A stretch of DNA of 64,000 nucleotides, taken from NCBI RefSeq assembly GCF_042654065.1, contig NZ_JBHSFP010000001.1, forward strand, positions 186,001-250,000, in the 5' to 3' direction. The position numbers were made by a program, and so were the translations under genes. Positions 1 to 8,372 of the stretch are shown here, one piece after another (position 1 is the first letter of the stretch; the number at the start of each line of letters is the position of its first letter). The DNA comes from Sphaerisporangium dianthi (GTDB lineage: Bacteria; Actinomycetota; Actinomycetes; Streptosporangiales; Streptosporangiaceae). A model generated the notes under the pieces. That model saw nothing but the letters and a program-made list of their open reading frames with translations, ran no database searches and was not told where the DNA came from.

Positions 1-262
1 AGCGCTGGAAGTACCACTGGCCGCGCTGCCGCTCGCTGGGCGCGGGAAGGGCCGCGATGCGCGCGACCCGGGGGTTGAGGAACTCGGTGACCCGCTTGAT
101 CGTGCTTCCCTTGCCCGCGGCGTCCCTGCCCTCGAAGACGATCACCAGCCGGGCGCCCTCGACCTTGACCCACTCTTGGAGCTTCACCAGTTCGGCCTGC
201 AGCCGGTACAACTCGGCCTCGTACACCTCACGGCTCAGCCGCCGGTTCTTCTTGCCGCCCAC
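1..262 (-). CDS. ppk2: polyphosphate kinase 2 (N-terminal part, cut by window edge)
   Basis: The visible N-terminal ~87 residues carry the PPK2-family Walker A block (VIVFEGRDAAGKGSTIKR) preceded by the helix YRLQAELVKLQEWV. PPK2 enzymes move phosphate between polyphosphate and nucleotides in the cytoplasm. The GTG start at 262 is chosen because GGGAGG lies 8 nt upstream; an upstream in-frame GTG would overlap that Shine-Dalgarno sequence. The rest of the gene, including the Walker B and lid regions, lies beyond position 1, so the subclass cannot be assigned. It follows the orphan ABC permease on the same strand at a 75-bp gap. Confidence 0.9.
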   Translation of the reverse strand, partial: MGGKKNRRLSREVYEAELYRLQAELVKLQEWVKVEGARLVIVFEGRDAAGKGSTIKRVTEFLNPRVARIAALPAPSERQRGQWYFQR

Positions 263-337
263 CGCGACCACCTCCCTGCACCATCGAGTAGATCACGGCC
301 CCCGTCCCGGACGCGTGTACCGGTCGCCGGGCCCGGT

Positions 338-1117
338 TCAGACGTCTCTGCGGCGCAGGAGCAGGGTGCCCGCGACGAGCGGCAGCACGACGTACGCGAG
401 CATCACGGCCACCGCCCCGGCCGGGGACAGCAGCGACCCGTACACCGAATGGGCGTCGGGCTGCCCGGCGATCTGGCGCGGCAGGCCCGGCAGCATGACC
501 GAGCCGAGCCGCTCACTCCACGGTGCGGGCAGGTTGCCCACCACCATCGGGCCCACGTACAACAGCCCCACCAGGATGACGATCGCCCCCGCCGTAGACC
601 GCAGGATCGTCGCCAGTCCCAGCCCGACCAGGGCGAAGGCCACCACCGACAGGCCGGTGAGGGCCAGGACGGGCATCCTGTCGGCGACGGGGGTCAGGTA
701 GGCGCCGCTGAACCTGCCGCCGATCACCGAGCGGCTGACGAAGTACGTCGCGAACACGACCAGCGGCCCGGTGATCGCGGCGAGCCCGGCGAGGATCGCG
801 GCCTTGGCCGCGAGGACCGGCCAGCGCCGGGGCACCGCCATCAGGCTCGTCGCGATCGTCCCGGTGGCGTACTCGGAGGTGATCGCCAGCACGCCGAGTA
901 TCCCCAGGCACAGCTGCGGGAACATCACGATCACCTCCTCGATGTTGGAGATCGAGCCTCCCGTCCGCCGTTCGGGCGGGGCGCCGTCGAACGCGGCCGC
1001 CGCCGACCAGGCGATCGCCGCGCCGAGCAGGATGCCGCCCACGGCGACGCCGAGGGTGTAGTAGGTGGAGCGGACCGATCGGAGCTTGTGCCACTCCGCG
1101 GCCAGGACATCGGTCAT
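338..1117 (-). CDS. ABC-2 type transporter permease, orphan
   Basis: The 259-residue membrane protein begins MTDVLAAEWHKLRSVRST, the N-terminal signature of actinobacterial ABC-2 permeases, followed by about six hydrophobic segments and a C-terminal LLRRRDV tail. The ATG at 1117 has GGAAGG 5-10 nt upstream, so a longer reading frame starting at 1312 is not needed. No ATP-binding subunit lies next to it: downstream is ppk2 and upstream is a divergent peptide synthetase. It must either use an ATPase from elsewhere or be left over from a broken operon. It resembles the two permeases at 41757-44074 in its AEW-K-R start and ISEYATGTI-like motif; the substrate is unknown. Confidence 0.85.
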   Translation of the reverse strand: MTDVLAAEWHKLRSVRSTYYTLGVAVGGILLGAAIAWSAAAAFDGAPPERRTGGSISNIEEVIVMFPQLCLGILGVLAITSEYATGTIATSLMAVPRRWPVLAAKAAILAGLAAITGPLVVFATYFVSRSVIGGRFSGAYLTPVADRMPVLALTGLSVVAFALVGLGLATILRSTAGAIVILVGLLYVGPMVVGNLPAPWSERLGSVMLPGLPRQIAGQPDAHSVYGSLLSPAGAVAVMLAYVVLPLVAGTLLLRRRDV

Positions 1118-1491
1118 CGGGTTCCTTCCGAGGGCGTCGACGGGGACGCCTCGACGCTCTCGCGGCCCGGGCGGGGCGCGCATCGGCCCGGCGTCGCAAC
1201 TCCACCGCCCCGCGTCGGACCGCAGGATGTCGTCCTCTGGGTTGAGCCACCGCCAGGGAGCTCCCGGGGAGCATTCGAGGGGGCGTCCGAGGGTGTGCCC
1301 GGAGTCGTCCACCAGGTGGACGGGAATAGGCGGCGGGGCGCCGGGAGTTAAGATCGGGCGAAGTCCATGGCGTCAGTCGGGCCGGTTCGGAGCCGAAGAG
1401 CCGCAGAAGGATGATCCGCGAGAACCGCTGATCCCCCGACGCCCCTGACGAAGACCCGGGCGAGCTGTCCGGGCATTCAGCAGGAGCCTTT
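1118..1491. other. divergent intergenic region
   Basis: This 374-bp spacer separates the start of the permease (minus) from the start of the peptide synthetase (plus) and must hold both promoters. AGGAG at 1481-1486 supports the TTG start of the synthetase. I see no convincing -35/-10 pair, hairpin or repeat. Confidence 0.5.
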
Positions 1492-4400
1492 TTGCGCACC
1501 TCACCGGTGGAAACCGAGCAGGATCCGGCCGTTTCCCCTACGCCGCGCGAGCCCGCCATCGCGGGGAAGACCCCGGTACCGGCCCTCCCGCCCGCGACGC
1601 CGGAGCCCGCCGTCGCGGAGAAGGCCTCCGCACCGGCCCCGTCGCCCGCGACGCCGGAGCCCGCGGCCGCGGAGAAGGGCGCGCCGCCGGCTCTGTTCCT
1701 CGCCGGGCCGGACGCCCCGTCGCCGCGGACGCTGGTCGACATCCTCGCCGAGACGACGCGCCGTCACCCCCGCAGCCCCGCGCTCGACGACGGCCGTGCC
1801 CTCCTGGACTACCAGAGCCTGAGCGCCGAGGTCGAGAGCCTGGCGCGGGCGCTGCGGGAGGCAGGGGTGCGCGCCGGCGACCGCGTGGGCGTCCGGGTGC
1901 CCTCGGGCACCGCCGACCTCTACGTCGCGATCCTCGCGGTGCTCTCGGCCGGCGCCGCCTACGTCCCCGTCGACGCCGACGATCCCGCCGAACGAGCCGG
2001 CCTGGTCTTCACCGAGGCGGGCGTTCACGTGGTCGTCGGCGAAGGCCGCGCCATCACCCGGCGCGGCGGGGCGGGCGCCGTCACGCCGCACGGCGAAGCG
2101 GGCCCCGGCGCCGGGGAGCGGGAGCGCCCAGGGCTGGAGGACGACGCCTGGATCATCTTCACCTCCGGGTCGACCGGGAAGCCGAAGGGCGTGGCGGTGA
2201 CGCACCGCAGCGCGGCGGCGTTCGTCGACGCCGAGGCGCGCCTGTTCCTCGCGGACGAGCCGATCGGCCCCGGCGACCGGGTCCTCGCGGGCCTGTCGGT
2301 GGCGTTCGACGCCTCGTGCGAGGAGATGTGGCTGGCCTGGCGGCACGGCGCCTGCCTGGTGCCCGCGCCCCGGGCGCTCGTGCGCACCGGCATGGATCTC
2401 GGCCCCTGGCTGGCCGACAAGGGCGTCACGATCGTCTCGACGGTGCCGACCCTGGCCTCCCTGTGGCCGGTCGAGACCCTCGACGACGTGCGCCTGCTGA
2501 TCTTCGGCGGGGAGGCGTGCCCGCCTGAGCTGGCCGAACGGCTCGCCGTGCCGGGACGTGAGGTGTGGAACACCTACGGCCCGACCGAGGCCACCGTGGT
2601 CGCGTGCGCCGCCCCGCTGACCGGGCAGGGGAAGGTGCGCATCGGCCTGCCGCTCGCCGGCTGGGACCTCGCCGTGGTGAACGAGGCCGGCGAGCCCGTC
2701 TCCATGGGCGAGACCGGCCAGCTCGTGATCGGCGGGGCCGGCCTGGCCCGCTACCTGGACGCCGGCAAGGACGCCGAGAAGTACGCCCCGCTGCCCTCCC
2801 TCGGCTGGGAGCGCGCCTACCGCAGCGGCGACCTGGTGACGGCCGAGCCGCAGGGCCTGGTCTTCGTCGGGCGGGCGGACGAGCAGGTCAAGCTCGGCGG
2901 CCGGCGCATCGAACTGGGAGAGGTCGACGCCGCGCTCCGGTCCCTCGCGGGCGTCCTCGGCGCGGCCGCCGCGGTCCGCGCGACCGGTTCGGGGCACCAG
3001 CTTCTCGTCGGCTACGTGGTCCCGGGCGAGGACTTCGACCCGGAGGCCGCCCGCGAACGGCTGGCGGAGGCGCTGCCGGCCGCGCTCGTCCCGCGCATCG
3101 CGCTCGTCGGCGATCTGCCGACGCGCACCTCCGGCAAGATCGACCGCGACGCCCTCCCGTGGCCGCTGCCCGCCGGCGCGTCCTCGGACGCGACGTCCAC
3201 CGGCGCGGCGGCCGAGCTGACGGACGCCGAGCAGTGGCTCGCGGAACGATGGGCCGACATCATCGGCGTGGGCGCCGTCGACCGCGACGCCGACTTCTTC
3301 GTCCTCGGCGGCACGAGCCTCGCCGCCGCCCGGCTGGTCTCCGAGCTGCGCACCCGCTACCCGGCGGCGGCGGTCGGCGACGTGTACGGGCATCCCACGC
3401 TTGGCGGGCTCGCGGCCCGCCTGTCCGCGCTGGCCGCCCCGGAGGTCACGGCCGCCCAGCGCGCCGTGGCGCCGCTGCCGCGCCGTTCGGCCGTGGCGCA
3501 GGCGGCGCTGATGGCGCCGCTGCTCACCGTGGGCGGCATGCGCTGGATCGTCGGCCTGGCCACGCTGAACAACGTCGTGTCACTCCCCTGGGCCCCGCAC
3601 GTCTCCTGGTGGTGGGTGCTGGCGGGCTGGCTGCTGTTCGTCTCGCCCTGGGGGCGCATCGGCGTCGCCGCGGCGGTCGCCCGCGTCCTGCTGCGGGGCC
3701 TCGCGCCCGGCGCCTACCCGCGCGGCGGCGGCACCCACCTGCGGCTGTGGTTCGCCGAGCAGTTCGCCGTCCAGATCGGGGTGGGCCAGCTGTCCGGCGC
3801 GCCGTGGATCGCCCGGTACGCGCGGGCGCTCGGCGCGCAGATCGGCGAGGGCACCGACCTGCACACGCTCCCCCCGGTGACCGGGATGCTCAAGGTGGGC
3901 AGGAACGCCGCGATCGAGCCCGAGGTCGACCTGCACGGGTACTGGCTGGACGGCGACCTGCTGCGCGTCGGCGAGATCCGCGTCGGCGCCGCCGCCACGA
4001 TCGGCGCGCGCGCCACCCTGCTGCCCGGCGCGCGCATCGGCAAGAACGCGCAGGTGGCGCCGGGCGCCGTGGTCCAGGGCGCCGTCCCGTCCGGCGAACG
4101 CTGGGCGGGAGCGCCGGCCACCCGTCAGGGCAAGGCCCGCCGGTTCGCCCCGTCGGAACGGCCGCCGCGCTCGCGGCGCTGGGAGGCGATGTACGGCCTG
4201 TCCGCGATGTTCCTGAGCCTGATCCCGGTCGTGGCCGCGCTGTGCGGCCTGATCGTGCTGGACGCCTTCATGCGCGGCGCCGCCACGCTCGGCGAGGCGC
4301 TGCCCGCCGCGCTCTCCGGCGTCGCGCCGGCCACGGTGACCTCGCTCGCGGCGTTCGCGCTGATCGTCGTGGCGTGCGTGCGGCTGCTCGGCGTCGGGCT

Positions 4401-5571
4401 GCGCCCGGGACGGCACCCGGTGCACAGCCGCCAGGCGTGGCAGGCGTGGGCGACCGGCCGTCTCATGGCGGCGGCCCGCGTCTGGCTGTTCCCCCTGTAC
4501 GCCAGCATCCTGACCCCGGCCTGGCTGCGCGCCCTCGGCATGAAGGTCGGCCGGGACGTCGAGCTGTCCACGGTGCTGGCCCTGCCCACGATGACCACCG
4601 TCGGCGACGGCGCCTTCCTCGCCGACGACACGATGGTCGCCCCGTACGAGCTGGTCAACGGCAGCCTGCGGGTCGACCAGGTGCGCATCGGCAAGCGCGC
4701 CTTCCTCGGCAACTCCGGCATGACCGCCCCCGGGCGCAAGGTGCCCAAGGACGGCCTGGTCGGCGTGCTGTCGGCCACGCCCAAGAAGGCCAAGGCGGGG
4801 TCGTCCTATCTCGGCATGCCCCCGGTCGAGCTGCGCAGGACCGCCGAGTCGGGCGACCGGAGCCGCACCTACGACCCTCCGCGCCGGCTGAAGGCCGCGC
4901 GGGCCTTCGTGGAGATCTGCCGCGTCGTCCCGGCGATGTGCACGGTCGCGCTCGCCGTCCTGGTCGCGGCGACGCTGGAGTTCCTCGCGTCCTCCTACGG
5001 CTTCCCGGTTGCGGCGGCGCTGGTGGGGCTCGTCCTCGCAGGCGCCGGCATCGTGGCCGCCGCGATCACCACCGTGGCCAAGTGGGCGCTGGTGGGCAGG
5101 ATCGCCGCGGGCAACCGCCCCCTGTGGAGCTCGTTCGTGTGGCGCAACGAGCTCGCGGACAACTTCGTCGAGGTGCTCGCCGCGCCGTGGTTCGCCGAAG
5201 GGTGGCTCGGCACGGCTCCGCTCAACCTTTGGCTGCGGTCGCTCGGCGCGCGCGTGGGCCGCGGGGTCTGGTGCGACACCTACTGGCTCCCCGAGGCCGA
5301 CCTGGTCGAGGTGGGCGACGGCGCCAGCGTCAACCGCGGCTGCGTGCTGCAGACCCACCTGTTCCACGATCGCGTGATGAGCATCGATAGGGTCGTGCTG
5401 CGGAACGGGGCGACGCTCGGGCCGCACGGGGTGGTCCTGCCGTCGGCGACGATCGGGCAGGACACGACGATCGGACCGGCGTCCCTGGTGATGCGCGGCG
5501 AGACCGTGCCCGCGCGCACCCGCTGGTTCGGCAACCCGATCACGCCGTGGTCCGCGCACCCGCCGAAATGA
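1492..5571 (+). CDS. Pls/PosA-family membrane non-ribosomal peptide synthetase
   Basis: The 1359-residue protein has a Pro/Ala/Glu-rich leader with an imperfect ATPEPA-AEK repeat (to ~65), an adenylation domain (~80-560; FTSGSTGKPKG near 223, NTYGPTEAT, YRSGDL, GRADEQVKLGG, SGKIDR near 546) and a carrier domain with LGGTSL (phosphopantetheine Ser near 609). Three rounds of paired membrane segments plus a left-handed-beta-helix-like soluble domain follow. That plan (A-T, six TM, three soluble domains, ~1320 residues) is known for epsilon-poly-L-lysine synthetase, which polymerises one amino acid through isopeptide bonds at the membrane. Aligning by eye to PheA gives the specificity residues D-A-E-T-I-G-T-V-V-K; the acidic E at position 239 suits a basic substrate (inference). 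The TTG start has AGGAG 5 nt upstream. An aminopeptidase follows after 20 bp. Confidence 0.9.
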   Translation: MRTSPVETEQDPAVSPTPREPAIAGKTPVPALPPATPEPAVAEKASAPAPSPATPEPAAAEKGAPPALFLAGPDAPSPRTLVDILAETTRRHPRSPALDDGRALLDYQSLSAEVESLARALREAGVRAGDRVGVRVPSGTADLYVAILAVLSAGAAYVPVDADDPAERAGLVFTEAGVHVVVGEGRAITRRGGAGAVTPHGEAGPGAGERERPGLEDDAWIIFTSGSTGKPKGVAVTHRSAAAFVDAEARLFLADEPIGPGDRVLAGLSVAFDASCEEMWLAWRHGACLVPAPRALVRTGMDLGPWLADKGVTIVSTVPTLASLWPVETLDDVRLLIFGGEACPPELAERLAVPGREVWNTYGPTEATVVACAAPLTGQGKVRIGLPLAGWDLAVVNEAGEPVSMGETGQLVIGGAGLARYLDAGKDAEKYAPLPSLGWERAYRSGDLVTAEPQGLVFVGRADEQVKLGGRRIELGEVDAALRSLAGVLGAAAAVRATGSGHQLLVGYVVPGEDFDPEAARERLAEALPAALVPRIALVGDLPTRTSGKIDRDALPWPLPAGASSDATSTGAAAELTDAEQWLAERWADIIGVGAVDRDADFFVLGGTSLAAARLVSELRTRYPAAAVGDVYGHPTLGGLAARLSALAAPEVTAAQRAVAPLPRRSAVAQAALMAPLLTVGGMRWIVGLATLNNVVSLPWAPHVSWWWVLAGWLLFVSPWGRIGVAAAVARVLLRGLAPGAYPRGGGTHLRLWFAEQFAVQIGVGQLSGAPWIARYARALGAQIGEGTDLHTLPPVTGMLKVGRNAAIEPEVDLHGYWLDGDLLRVGEIRVGAAATIGARATLLPGARIGKNAQVAPGAVVQGAVPSGERWAGAPATRQGKARRFAPSERPPRSRRWEAMYGLSAMFLSLIPVVAALCGLIVLDAFMRGAATLGEALPAALSGVAPATVTSLAAFALIVVACVRLLGVGLRPGRHPVHSRQAWQAWATGRLMAAARVWLFPLYASILTPAWLRALGMKVGRDVELSTVLALPTMTTVGDGAFLADDTMVAPYELVNGSLRVDQVRIGKRAFLGNSGMTAPGRKVPKDGLVGVLSATPKKAKAGSSYLGMPPVELRRTAESGDRSRTYDPPRRLKAARAFVEICRVVPAMCTVALAVLVAATLEFLASSYGFPVAAALVGLVLAGAGIVAAAITTVAKWALVGRIAAGNRPLWSSFVWRNELADNFVEVLAAPWFAEGWLGTAPLNLWLRSLGARVGRGVWCDTYWLPEADLVEVGDGASVNRGCVLQTHLFHDRVMSIDRVVLRNGATLGPHGVVLPSATIGQDTTIGPASLVMRGETVPARTRWFGNPITPWSAHPPK

Positions 5572-5591
5572 TCCGGAAGGCCTGACAGAAC

Positions 5592-6941
5592 GTGAGCGTG
5601 GCACCTGGCATCTCCCGTCACCCCTACTTTCCGGAACGGGGCAACGAGGGGTACTGGGTCGAGCACTACGAGCTGTCCCTGGACTACCGCGTGGGCGCCA
5701 ACCGGCTGCGCGCGGCGGCCGTGATCTCGGCGTTCGCGAGCCGGCCCAGGTCTCTTGACACCTTCAGCCTGGACCTTTCGTCCGCGCTGCGGGTCTCGGG
5801 GGTGCTGGTCGACGGCGAGCCCGCCCGCTTCGCGCACCGCGGCGACAAGTTGCGCGTCACCCCGGCCCGCGCCCTGCAGGAGGGCACGCTGTTCGCCGTC
5901 GAGGTCCGGTACGGGGGCAACCCGCGTCCCCTGCCGAGCCGCTGGGGCGGGCTCGGCTGGGAGCAACTGACCGACGGCGTCATCGTCGCGAGCCAGCCGA
6001 CCGGCGCGCCGTCGTGGTTCCCGTGCAACGACGACCCGTCCGGCAAGTCGACCTACCGCATCACGGTCACGACCGGGTCGGCGTACGAGGTGGTGGCCAG
6101 CGGCCGCCTGGCCGGCCGGCGCCGCGCCGCGTCCACCACCACCTGGGTGTACGAGCAGGCGGAGCCTACGGCGACGTACCTGGCGAGCGTGCAGGTCGGG
6201 CGGTACCAGAGCGTGGAGGTGCAGGGTCCGGTGCCTCAGCGGCTGGTCTTCCCCTCCCGGCTCGGGGCGCGGGTCCTCACGGACTTCGGCCGCCAGGAGC
6301 AGATGATCGACCTGTTCACCGGCATGTTCGGCCCCTATCCCTTCGCCTCCTACACCGTGGTGGTGACCGGCGACGAGCTGGAGATCCCGGTCGAGGCGCA
6401 GGCGATGTCGATCTTCGGGAGCAATCATGTGGACGGGCGGCGCGGCGAGGAGCGCCTCGTCGCCCACGAGCTGGCCCACCAGTGGTTCGGCAACAGCCTG
6501 ACGCTGGAGAACTGGCGCGAGATCTGGCTGCACGAGGGCTTCGCGGCGTACGCCGAATGGCTGTGGTCGGAGGCGTCGGGCGACGAGACGGCCGACGCGC
6601 TCGCCGATCGCTGGCACCGCAGGCTGGCGGCGCTCCCCCAGGACTTCCTGCTGGCCGACCCCGGGCCGCGCCGGCTGTTCGACGACCGCGTCTACAAGCG
6701 CGGCGCCCTGGCTCTGCACGCCCTGAGGCGCGCGCTCGGCGACGAGCCGTTCTTCTCGCTTCTGCGCGAGTGGACGGGCACCTACCAGCACGGCGCCGTC
6801 ACCACCGAGAAGTTCACCCGCATGGCGGCCCGCTTCTCCGCCACGGCGCTGGACGGGCTGTTCTCGCGATGGCTGTACACCGAACGGCTTCCCCCCGTCC
6901 CCGCCCACCGCACCGGCGACGGCGGCGGCCCCCAGCGCTGA
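5592..6941 (+). CDS. M1-family zinc metallopeptidase (aminopeptidase N-like)
   Basis: The 449-residue protein has the M1 zinc site HELAHQWFG followed 18 residues later by the third ligand in WLHEGFAAYAEWLW, and a beta-sandwich N-terminal domain. There is no signal peptide. The usual exopeptidase motif GAMEN is replaced by a VEAQAMS-type sequence, so the way the substrate N-terminus is held may differ. At ~450 residues it lacks the long helical C-terminal domain of full PepN. It lies 20 bp after the peptide synthetase and is probably co-transcribed. Known epsilon-poly-lysine-degrading enzymes belong to M1, so a polymer-trimming or self-protection role is plausible. The GTG start at 5592 has GGAAGG at an 11-nt spacing; GTG 5598 is an alternative. 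Confidence 0.88.
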   Translation: MSVAPGISRHPYFPERGNEGYWVEHYELSLDYRVGANRLRAAAVISAFASRPRSLDTFSLDLSSALRVSGVLVDGEPARFAHRGDKLRVTPARALQEGTLFAVEVRYGGNPRPLPSRWGGLGWEQLTDGVIVASQPTGAPSWFPCNDDPSGKSTYRITVTTGSAYEVVASGRLAGRRRAASTTTWVYEQAEPTATYLASVQVGRYQSVEVQGPVPQRLVFPSRLGARVLTDFGRQEQMIDLFTGMFGPYPFASYTVVVTGDELEIPVEAQAMSIFGSNHVDGRRGEERLVAHELAHQWFGNSLTLENWREIWLHEGFAAYAEWLWSEASGDETADALADRWHRRLAALPQDFLLADPGPRRLFDDRVYKRGALALHALRRALGDEPFFSLLREWTGTYQHGAVTTEKFTRMAARFSATALDGLFSRWLYTERLPPVPAHRTGDGGGPQR

Positions 6942-7097
6942 CGCGGCCGCATCCCCCGTCCTCGACCGCGCGGCGCCCGTCCAAGCCCGCCCTCTACCGC
7001 GCGCCATCTTCGCCTTGTACGCCCACGCCTACCGGAATGCGCGGATTTGTCATAAAAAGTGGGATGTCGGCCGGGTTGTCAATCTAAGATCGAACCC

Positions 7098-7910
7098 ATG
7101 TCAGAGACCGAGGTGAGCTCGCTCTCCAAGTCGACGGAGTCCCACTTATTGGAGCCCATACCGCTCAGGCGAGGGCAGCGTCTCGGCGCCTCGGTGATCG
7201 GCATGGTCTTGACGGGCGCGGGCCTGGCCTCCGTGTTCCTCAGCGAGAACCAGATCGGAAGCGGGGTGCTGCTGCACACGGGGGCGGCGTTCCTGCTGAT
7301 CGCGGTCAGCGGGATGCCCATCCTCGGGGCGAAGTTCCAGGACTTCGAGGTGCGCATGGCCTGGCACTGGCGCAGGTCGGCCGCGGCCCTGGCCTCCCGC
7401 CTGCCCAGCGACGAGGCGCGCCGGCTGTTCTCGATCATCGACGCGTCCGCTCCCGCGGCGTACCCCGACTCCATGCTGACGCTGATCGACTCGCTGCTCT
7501 TCGAGGCGCGCGTGCGGGACGCGGTGATCGCCGCTCTCAAGGACGGCGAACGCATCGAGGTGCACCCCGAGGCCGACATCGGGGAACCACTGGCCGAGTT
7601 GATCTCCGAGCGGGACGACGTGCGCATCGGCGTCTACGCCATGTTCGCCCCGACCGAGAACGGCACGCTCGCCGAGGACTTCACCACCCGGTTCGTCCGC
7701 CAGGTCCCGCGCTCAGGGTGCGACGCCCTGATCATGATCACCTGTGTCCCGGACAAAGAGGACCTCGCCAAGCTGGCCGCCAGGATCGAGAAGGAGACCG
7801 GGACACCCGTGGCCGTCGAACAATGGGAGCCGGCCGGCACGGCCCGGCCGCTGCGCGTCGCCATCGAGCACCTGGCGGCGGCCACGAAGGCGACAAGCCC
7901 GGACGGCTGA
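7098..7910 (+). CDS. hypothetical two-TM membrane protein with cytoplasmic domain
   Basis: The 270-residue protein has two hydrophobic segments (about residues 34-50 and 56-75) and then a long soluble C-terminal region containing IGVYAMFAPTENGTLAEDF and ALIMITCVPDKEDLAKLAARIE, which reads like an alpha/beta fold. I do not recognise a family. The ATG at 7098 is preferred; no good Shine-Dalgarno lies upstream and the sequence TCTAAGAT lies just before it, so the transcript may be nearly leaderless. It stands alone between the aminopeptidase and a small secreted protein, both on the same strand. Confidence 0.7.
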   Translation: MSETEVSSLSKSTESHLLEPIPLRRGQRLGASVIGMVLTGAGLASVFLSENQIGSGVLLHTGAAFLLIAVSGMPILGAKFQDFEVRMAWHWRRSAAALASRLPSDEARRLFSIIDASAPAAYPDSMLTLIDSLLFEARVRDAVIAALKDGERIEVHPEADIGEPLAELISERDDVRIGVYAMFAPTENGTLAEDFTTRFVRQVPRSGCDALIMITCVPDKEDLAKLAARIEKETGTPVAVEQWEPAGTARPLRVAIEHLAAATKATSPDG

Positions 7911-8045
7911 TCCCCACCGCCCCGGACCCGCCGCACGGCGTGACGACGTGCCGGCGGACGGCGCGGCGTGCTCTGAGACTCATGTGAGACTTCACCGCCG
8001 GCGCGCGTTGTTACGTTCGGGGCACAGACCACGAAGGAGGTCACC

Positions 8046-8372
8046 GTGTCCATCGTCCGAGGGATCAGCAACGGTGCGGCCGCCGCCCTGATCGGCGCCG
8101 CAGGCATCGTCGCGCTGACGGCATCACCGGCGCACGCCGCCGTCGACCCGGCGAGCTGCACGTACAGTTTCAACCTCTCCATCCCGCAGGTCGCGGCCAC
8201 GTGCATCGACCCGACCCCCACCCGGTGGTATCTGCGGGCCCGGTGCGACACCTTCCGCGGCACCTTCGTCTACGTCAACGGCACTCTGGTGTACGGCCCC
8301 GGAACGGGCACGTCTCTGGCGCGCTGCCCCTCCCGCACCGAACTCGGCGACTACACCCTGGTCAACTTGTAG
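8046..8372 (+). CDS. small secreted cysteine-containing protein
   Basis: The 108-residue product has a signal peptide with a short basic start, a hydrophobic core AAALIGAAGIVALTA and a likely cleavage after SPAHA. The mature ~80 residues contain four cysteines (SCTY, ATCID, RCDTF, ARCPS), suggesting two disulfides in a small beta-rich extracellular domain. The GTG start has a perfect AAGGAGG with 5-nt spacing, predicting strong translation. I do not recognise the family. Its stop overlaps, tail to tail by 11 nt, the end of the regulator on the other strand. Confidence 0.8.
   Translation: MSIVRGISNGAAAALIGAAGIVALTASPAHAAVDPASCTYSFNLSIPQVAATCIDPTPTRWYLRARCDTFRGTFVYVNGTLVYGPGTGTSLARCPSRTELGDYTLVNL

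Noticed and set aside
2565..5390. 941-codon open frame on the plus strand inside the peptide synthetase gene
   Set aside because: Arg/Gly/Ala-rich composition typical of an out-of-frame shadow in high-GC DNA; the other frame carries all NRPS motifs.
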